This document shows, in pieces, positions 12,872-17,393 of a stretch of DNA of 17,393 nucleotides; within the stretch, counting starts at the first letter, position 1, and each line of letters opens with the position of its first letter. The notes under the pieces are model-generated. The model saw only the letters and a program-made list of their open reading frames with translations. It had not been told where the DNA came from and ran no database searches. The translations under genes and the position numbers were made by a program. Source of the stretch: an uncultured Eubacteriales bacterium (GTDB lineage: Bacteria; Bacillota; Clostridia; Lachnospirales; Lachnospiraceae); contig OMSN01000023.1 in NCBI GenBank assembly GCA_900313765.1, positions 1 to 17,393 on the forward strand, in the 5' to 3' direction.

Positions 12872-13576
12872 ATGCCAATCGGAATTACTACTGATGTATG
12901 CGCGACCTTTGCCGGTGCTATAGTCGGCCTGATTATCGGTAAGAAACTTCCGGAGTATCTCAAGACAGCCCTGAATAATATTCTGGGTATTGCAGCTATC
13001 ACTATGGGCGTGGTGCTGATCATGCGTCAGCATACCCTCTCCGCAGTTGTGCTGTCTGTGATCCTGGGATGTATCGTGGGTGAGGTGATTCATCTGGAGT
13101 CGCTGGTCAATAAGGGCGTAACGGGTATTGTCGGAAAGCTGATGAGCGGAACGAACGCTGACGAAGCCTTCCTGATCCAGGTCAGCGTGGTTGTCATCCT
13201 GTTCTGCTTCGGCGGGACCGGCTGGTATGGCGCACTCAATGAAGGTCTGACCGGGGATGGCAGCATCCTGATTACGAAGTCCATCCTGGACTGCGTGACA
13301 GCATTGATCTTCGGCTCTCTGCTGGGAAAGATCGTCCCGCTTCTGTGTGTGCCGCAGGCGATCGTCTACACCTGTCTGTTCCTGGTATCCGGTCTGGTGC
13401 AGCCATTTATCACACCCGAGATGATTCAGGACTTTTCCGCGGCGGGCGGCATCATTACACTCTGTGCGGGGTTCAGGCTGACAGGCATGAAACGGGATAT
13501 CAAGGTACTGAATCTATTGCCGTCGCTGATCATAGTATTCTTTGTATCGGCGGCATGGACTGCTTTAATAGGATGA
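12872..13576 (+). CDS. DUF554-family membrane protein
   Basis: A 234-residue polytopic membrane protein with about seven hydrophobic segments. Sequence blocks FGGTGWYGALNEGLTGDGSI and KSILDCVTALIF (about 110-150) are characteristic of DUF554 (YdfK/YqgA-like) as I know it; members are putative transporters with no established substrate. Length is normal. A strong AAGGAAGGAG site (12854-12863) precedes the ATG. It lies 129 nt from the divergent tetR gene and 24 nt before the PH-like gene with no terminator between, so those two are likely cotranscribed and TetR-controlled. Confidence 0.8.
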   Translation: MPIGITTDVCATFAGAIVGLIIGKKLPEYLKTALNNILGIAAITMGVVLIMRQHTLSAVVLSVILGCIVGEVIHLESLVNKGVTGIVGKLMSGTNADEAFLIQVSVVVILFCFGGTGWYGALNEGLTGDGSILITKSILDCVTALIFGSLLGKIVPLLCVPQAIVYTCLFLVSGLVQPFITPEMIQDFSAAGGIITLCAGFRLTGMKRDIKVLNLLPSLIIVFFVSAAWTALIG

Positions 13577-13600
13577 TTTTCAGAAAGTAAGGAGACATCA

Positions 13601-14173
13601 ATGAGCGAATTCACACTTCTTCCGGGAGAGTCAGTTATCAAAAGATGTGATGAGGTTTCCCGCAAAGGGATGGATATTCCCTTTGGGAGAAAGGATATCC
13701 TCATCCTGACCAATCAGTATCTTGTCTATATGGAGAGGTCTCTTCTGCGCAAGGTCAAAAGTGTAGACCGGTATCCACTGAGTGATATCGTGGTGACCAA
13801 CGGGGTACCACAGGTCGGACTTGGCAAACTCGGCGGTATGACTTCTACACTGGATATCTATCTCAAAACAGGACAGATGCGTATCCAGATGACGTGGGAT
13901 TCCGATGTGAAGGAGTGGATCGACGCTATCACTGAGGTTATAACCGGCGTAAAAGTAGAGCGGAAGGGATTCATGGACGATCCGTTCCTTACAGACGGTT
14001 TCCTCAAAATGGCAGAAAACGTGGACAAAGCGATGGGCAAGTTCCGTAAGGCCTTCGGTATCAAATCGACTACGCAGATGTCCGGAAACTGTCCGGGCTG
14101 TGGCGCTCCTATAGCCGGAACCGAAGGGGAGACCGTGCAGTGTCCGTACTGCGGAACCTATTACACATTCTGA
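13601..14173 (+). CDS. PH-like domain protein with C-terminal zinc ribbon
   Basis: A 190-residue soluble protein. Residues 1-115 form an alternating beta pattern ending in a helix (DSDVKEWIDAITEVI, about 100-114), which suggests a bacterial PH/GRAM-like fold: KDILILTNQYLVYME and VDRYPLSDIVVT. Residues 115-160 are a helical linker. The tail has two CxxC pairs, C164/C167 and C181/C184, a short zinc ribbon ending in PYCGTYYTF. I do not recognise a specific family. Such domains often mediate protein or lipid contact; no enzyme motif is visible. AAGGAGA at 13589-13595 supports the start. It probably works with the DUF554 protein at the membrane, which is inferred only from the shared transcript. 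Confidence 0.7.
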   Translation: MSEFTLLPGESVIKRCDEVSRKGMDIPFGRKDILILTNQYLVYMERSLLRKVKSVDRYPLSDIVVTNGVPQVGLGKLGGMTSTLDIYLKTGQMRIQMTWDSDVKEWIDAITEVITGVKVERKGFMDDPFLTDGFLKMAENVDKAMGKFRKAFGIKSTTQMSGNCPGCGAPIAGTEGETVQCPYCGTYYTF

Positions 14174-14179
14174 CAACAG

Positions 14180-14251
14180 ATCCCTGTCCGTTTCCATGGA
14201 CATTACGGTAACGAATGCTCATGGAAACAGGCAGGGATTATTTCTTTTATA
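14180..14251 (+). terminator. Rho-independent terminator of the DUF554/PH-like operon
   Basis: A long imperfect stem of 19 nt per arm (14180-14198 with 14220-14238, two mismatches), a 21-nt loop, then a T-rich tail (14238-14251). It also separates the operon from the convergent DegV gene that ends at 14257. Confidence 0.8.
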
Positions 14252-14256
14252 GAAGA

Positions 14257-15099
14257 TTACTGCTTCATGAAATAGGCGACTACGATCGTTCCGGGACCTG
14301 CATGGGTACCGATGGTGGAGCCAAGCTGAGACATCGGAAGATCCTTGATGACACCTTCCCAGATCGGACGGCTGTCTTCGATGTAGTGATCCAGCTTCCT
14401 GTGATCCAGCCCTGAGTAGGCGACCGCAGCGGGAAGTCTGGACTCGATACCGGTTTTTCCGATCTCGGTGTTCAGCAGATTGTTGCCCATCCTGGAACCT
14501 CTCGCCTTGCCGAGGACTTTGAGCTTTCCGTTTTCCAGCGTCAGGACCGGCTTGATGGAGAGAAGTGTTCCGAAAGCAGCTGCCGCAGCGCCCATTCTTC
14601 CGCCCTTCTTGACATATTCCAGAGTATCCAGCAATGCCAGGATGCGCACCTGATTGCGCCTGACTTCCAGCCTGTGCACCATATCATCCAGGCTGCGGCC
14701 CTTGTCACGCAGCATCAGGGCATAACGCACCAGGATCTGCTCACCGATCGATCCGTTTCTGCTGTCCACAACGCGGATCTCGTCGTAATCCTGCGCCGCG
14801 ATCACTGCGTTCTGATAGGTCCCTGAGAGTTTGGAACTCAGAAGGATCACGACTGCACTGTCGCCGGCTTCATGGATCTTCTCAAATTCCTGTTCAAAAG
14901 TATAACTGTTGATCTGGCTGGTGTGCGGCAGTTCAGAGGACTCAATCAACAGCTCGTAGAAGCGGTCCGGCGTGATGTCATAGCGGTCCCGATAACTCTG
15001 ATCGCCAATGGTGATCTCCATGGGAATCACGGTTATGCCAAGGGACGCGGCTTCTTCCAGGTCAAAGTCCGATGCGGTGTCTGTCAGTATTCGTATCAT
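14257..15099 (-). CDS. DegV-family (FakB-type) fatty-acid-binding protein
   Basis: A 280-residue cytosolic protein with the DegV domain over its full length. Visible family motifs are LTDTASDF at the N-terminus, PHTSQ near 60, SSKLSGTYQNA near 90, LEYVKKGGRMG near 160 and GTHAGPG near 266. DegV/FakB proteins hold a fatty acid and present it to the kinase FakA for phosphorylation and membrane lipid synthesis; no fakA is in the window. I start it at 15099, not at the in-frame ATG at 15132, because AGGAGG (complement of 15107-15112) lies 7 nt upstream of the inner ATG. It has its own promoter. Confidence 0.92.
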   Translation of the reverse strand: MIRILTDTASDFDLEEAASLGITVIPMEITIGDQSYRDRYDITPDRFYELLIESSELPHTSQINSYTFEQEFEKIHEAGDSAVVILLSSKLSGTYQNAVIAAQDYDEIRVVDSRNGSIGEQILVRYALMLRDKGRSLDDMVHRLEVRRNQVRILALLDTLEYVKKGGRMGAAAAAFGTLLSIKPVLTLENGKLKVLGKARGSRMGNNLLNTEIGKTGIESRLPAAVAYSGLDHRKLDHYIEDSRPIWEGVIKDLPMSQLGSTIGTHAGPGTIVVAYFMKQ

Positions 15100-15149
15100 T
15101 TCAAAACCTCCTGTAAAAGGAATCATGTACATATTTATTCATCGCGCAC

Positions 15150-15178
15150 AGAATAGCCGTAAATTGAGAACATGTCAA
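15150..15178 (-). promoter_or_regulatory. Promoter of the DegV-family gene
   Basis: On the complement, TTGACA (15173-15178), 17 nt, then TATTCT (15150-15155): a consensus -35 with optimal spacing. A short inverted repeat AACAAG/CTTGTT overlaps the upstream edge of the -35 and could be an operator. Confidence 0.75.
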
Positions 15179-15275
15179 CAAGTAAACTGCTTGTTCAAAT
15201 AAAGAAATTTTTATTTTACCAAAGACGGTTGTGCGATAAGATAAGAGCAGAACGGCTGCAGTCCCTGAAACCGGT

Positions 15276-16517
15276 ATGAAGGAAATGAGTGGATCGATGG
15301 GTGGAAAGAACACAAAAAAGAAAATGAACCGAAAGCAGGTTGTGCTGATCGAATGGGCTGTGCTGATCGCAGTGGCACTCCTGCTTATAATACTTGGCAT
15401 ATGGCTTCTCGTATCACGGCTGAGCGCGCATAAGGATGCAGGCTCTCCGCAGTCTGCCCCCGGGACTCAGAACGCACAGGAAGGTGCAGCGGATTCAGGA
15501 GTGGATGGTGCTGAACAGCAGGAAACAGAGCCTGCCACGGAGGCGCTCACAGAGATGGAAGCGGCTGCCTCTGAACCCAAAAACAGCTGGTTATTCAGCT
15601 TCGCCGGTGACTGTACGATCGGAAGTCTGCTGGAGTGGCAGGGAAGCATCGCACAGGACTTCCAGTCGGTGGTCGGGGATGATTATGCCTACCCGCTGTC
15701 GGGAGTAAAGAGTATCTTCGAGGCAGACGACCTGACCTCGGTGAACCTGGAAGGTACATTTACCAATTCCACCAACGCCGTGGTCAAGCCTTACCGGTTC
15801 AAGGCAGATCCGGCATATGTGCAGGTTCTGAAGGAAGGCAGTGTGGAAGCCGTATCCACAGCCAACAATCACGCCGGAGACTTCCAGGATGAAGGCAGGG
15901 CGGATACCATCGCTGCTCTGGATTCTGTCGGGATCCTTCATACCGGAGCCGGCGATCCGCTGATCCTCGAGATGGAAGGCGGACTGAAGATCGGAATGGT
16001 CTCCTACAATACGGTCGATAACTACGAGGGAGAATATGCCTGGAGAACCTCTGTGCAGACGGACATCAATACCTGTAAGGAAGCGGAGTGTGACCTGATC
16101 ATCGGCTTCATGCACTGGGGATCCGTGGAATATCTGACCGAGCCGGAGGCCTGGGAGGTCCAGTTTGCCCATGACATGGTCGACTGGGGCTGCGACCTGA
16201 TCGTCGGCGGACATGCTCATATCCTGCAGAGGATGGAGTATTACAACAACGTGCCGATCTTCTATTCGATGGGCAACTTCTGCTACGGCGGCAATACGAA
16301 CCCGGATGACAAGGATTCCGTAATCGTGCAGGCAGAGTTTGTCAGGGACAGCAGTAGCGGCGATGTCACTCTGAGCCGCCTGCATGTGATCCCGTGCCTG
16401 ATATCGACCAGGACCGATCTGAACGATTACTGCCCGACGCCTTGCCAGGAAGGATCCGAGGATTATCAGCGGATCGTGAGCCGGCTGGAGATGCCATCCG
16501 CCGACGCGCAGATGTGA
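15276..16517 (+). CDS. CapA-family (PGA capsule synthesis-like metallophosphatase fold) membrane-anchored protein
   Basis: A 413-residue protein with a single N-terminal membrane anchor (about 22-47) preceded by lysines. A Ser/Ala/Glu-rich extracellular linker follows (about 50-100), then the CapA domain. Expected motifs are in order: GD111-112 near FSFAGDCTIG, NLEG (157-160), NNH (197-199), H280 in FMHWG, GGHAH (311-315) and SMGNF (331-335). These match the calcineurin-like fold of CapA/PgsA. The topology places the domain outside the cell. Poly-gamma-glutamate synthesis itself is not supported, since no capBC is nearby; many Clostridia have stand-alone copies acting in the envelope. Start is uncertain: ATG at 15276, 15285, 15297 or 15324 all keep the anchor, and none has a strong ribosome binding site. 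Confidence 0.85.
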   Translation: MKEMSGSMGGKNTKKKMNRKQVVLIEWAVLIAVALLLIILGIWLLVSRLSAHKDAGSPQSAPGTQNAQEGAADSGVDGAEQQETEPATEALTEMEAAASEPKNSWLFSFAGDCTIGSLLEWQGSIAQDFQSVVGDDYAYPLSGVKSIFEADDLTSVNLEGTFTNSTNAVVKPYRFKADPAYVQVLKEGSVEAVSTANNHAGDFQDEGRADTIAALDSVGILHTGAGDPLILEMEGGLKIGMVSYNTVDNYEGEYAWRTSVQTDINTCKEAECDLIIGFMHWGSVEYLTEPEAWEVQFAHDMVDWGCDLIVGGHAHILQRMEYYNNVPIFYSMGNFCYGGNTNPDDKDSVIVQAEFVRDSSSGDVTLSRLHVIPCLISTRTDLNDYCPTPCQEGSEDYQRIVSRLEMPSADAQM

Positions 16518-16520
16518 TGC

Positions 16521-16558
16521 ATACCGGATGTATATCCGCTGTGGTCAGGATACCGGAT
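16521..16558. repeat. Short direct repeat between CapA and AraC genes
   Basis: ATACCGGAT occurs twice (16521-16529 and 16550-16558) across the 27-nt convergent gap, with a 5-bp hairpin (16525-16529 with 16534-16538) inside. The hairpin has no T run and is a weak terminator candidate. Possibly chance. Confidence 0.3.
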
Positions 16559-17393
16559 TGCCATGAAGGGCCTGTTTCCTGAACTGGCCGGGCGTCACGC
16601 CTGTCAGAGCAAGAAAACGGGAGGAGAAGTTGGCATCTCCCTGGAAGCCCACTTCATAACCAATCTCGGAGACCGGAAGCGATGTGGTCTCCAGAAGCTC
16701 CTTGGCTCTGGTGATCCGCGTCAGCAGAAGAAAGTTGTAGGGCGTCGTTCCCATATATCTTCGGAACAGACGCAGGAAATAAGAGCGGGATACATGTGTG
16801 ACAGACAGCAGAGTCTCAATGTGCAGATCCTGTGCATAGTGTTCCCGGATATAATCCGCCGCCTTCTCTATCATGTCCTGATGGGTCTGGCGGCGGTCCT
16901 GTTTCTCATGAAGAGACGCAGAGGCCATATTCTGCAGGATCCGGTGTACATCCAGGCTGGCGGACAGGACGGCGGCGGTAGTCTCCTGCGGCAGGCGCTG
17001 CATCAGATGGGGAAAACGGTCCCGTATCGTATCAGGTACCGCAACAGCGGACAGCTTCCCTTCCGGGTTGATCACAGAAAACAGTGAAGCGACCCCGCCG
17101 CCGTCTGCATGGATCCAGTAGTGATGCCAGTGATCACAGCTGTCAGCAGTCCCGTAGCGCTGCGGCCTTCGGCAGTCCAGGATCAGGGCAGTCCCGGGAG
17201 TCAGCCGGACGCTGCTGCCGTCCTGAGTGAGGAACCCCTCCCCTGAGAATGTATACAGGATCAGATAGCTGTCTTTATCCGTACGTTCTGTCACAAAACG
17301 ATTTCCTGCATAAAACAGTCCTGCTTCTGTCACATAATAAGGCTGAGCCAGTGCAACCGTACCGGGAGTGGTACGCAGCCACTGGCTTTCTTC
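16545..17393 (-). CDS. AraC-family transcriptional regulator (5' end outside the window)
   Basis: The frame is open to the window edge, giving at least 282 residues. An in-frame GTG at 17333 is not the likely start, because the residues before it (AQPYYVTEAGLFYAGNRFVT) match the usual N-terminal run of AraC sugar regulators. The N-terminal cupin-like sensing domain holds SYLILYTFSGEGFL and DHWHHYWIHADG. The C-terminal domain has both helix-turn-helix units: LHIETLLSVTHVSRSYFLRL and LPVSEIGYEVGFQGDANFSS, ending in TGVTPGQFRK. Such proteins usually activate carbohydrate-use genes, which here would lie beyond the right edge. It is convergent with the CapA gene. Confidence 0.9.
   Translation of the reverse strand, partial: EESQWLRTTPGTVALAQPYYVTEAGLFYAGNRFVTERTDKDSYLILYTFSGEGFLTQDGSSVRLTPGTALILDCRRPQRYGTADSCDHWHHYWIHADGGGVASLFSVINPEGKLSAVAVPDTIRDRFPHLMQRLPQETTAAVLSASLDVHRILQNMASASLHEKQDRRQTHQDMIEKAADYIREHYAQDLHIETLLSVTHVSRSYFLRLFRRYMGTTPYNFLLLTRITRAKELLETTSLPVSEIGYEVGFQGDANFSSRFLALTGVTPGQFRKQALHGNPVS

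Noticed and set aside
15100..15132. Longer DegV N-terminus from ATG 15132
   Set aside because: DegV proteins begin at the MIRILTDTASD strand, and AGGAGG precedes ATG 15099.
15276..16517. A poly-gamma-glutamate capsule operon
   Set aside because: Only a CapA-type gene is present; no CapB/CapC partners are nearby, and the flanking genes are unrelated and in opposite orientation.
1..17393. CRISPR arrays, insertion sequences, prophage or toxin-antitoxin genes
   Set aside because: No regularly spaced repeats, transposase or integrase motifs, or small paired toxin-like genes were found in any frame.

Overview
The window looks like a chromosomal segment of an anaerobic Firmicute, most likely a Lachnospiraceae-type gut Clostridium. 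This is inferred from moderate G+C, strong AGGAGG-type ribosome binding sites, sigma-A-like promoters, and the mix of DegV, DUF554, CapA, TSUP and FucI-like genes. I see no tRNA, rRNA, transposase, integrase or CRISPR array.

Layout. Positions 1-344 hold the 3' end of sbcC. Positions 464-1690 encode a divergent DAACS-type cation symporter, followed by a strong terminator. Positions 1880-5278 form a tight four-gene operon: a DUF3100 membrane protein, a small membrane partner whose start overlaps it by 4 nt, a TSUP permease, and a TRZ/ATZ-type amidohydrolase. A Crp/Fnr-like regulator (5351-6058) has its own promoter and a terminator. Positions 6311-8724 form a second operon: a FucI-fold sugar-isomerase-like protein rich in cysteine, a small protein with a weak carrier-protein-like C-terminus, and a SufE sulfur acceptor. 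A LysR regulator (8675-9574, minus) lies tail to tail with SufE and back to back with a SufS-type cysteine desulfurase (9643-10872). After an AT-rich spacer with inverted repeats comes a flavodoxin-fold protein with a cysteine cluster and a zinc ribbon (11120-12067). It is convergent with a TetR regulator.

The right part is more ordinary. It holds a DUF554 membrane protein with a PH-like/zinc-ribbon protein (12872-14173), a DegV/FakB-type lipid-binding protein (14257-15099, minus), a membrane-anchored CapA-family protein (15276-16517), and an AraC regulator cut by the window edge (16545-17393, minus).

The most unusual part is 1880-12067. A dedicated SufE/SufS pair, with no SufBCD or IscU scaffold in view, sits with a FucI-like enzyme of unknown substrate, a redox flavoprotein, three or four local regulators, and an adjoining transport/amidohydrolase operon that includes a TSUP permease (a family that often moves sulfur compounds). 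My inference is an uncharacterised pathway that moves sulfur onto, or takes it from, a small imported molecule. The sequence shows the gene set and arrangement; it does not show the substrate.
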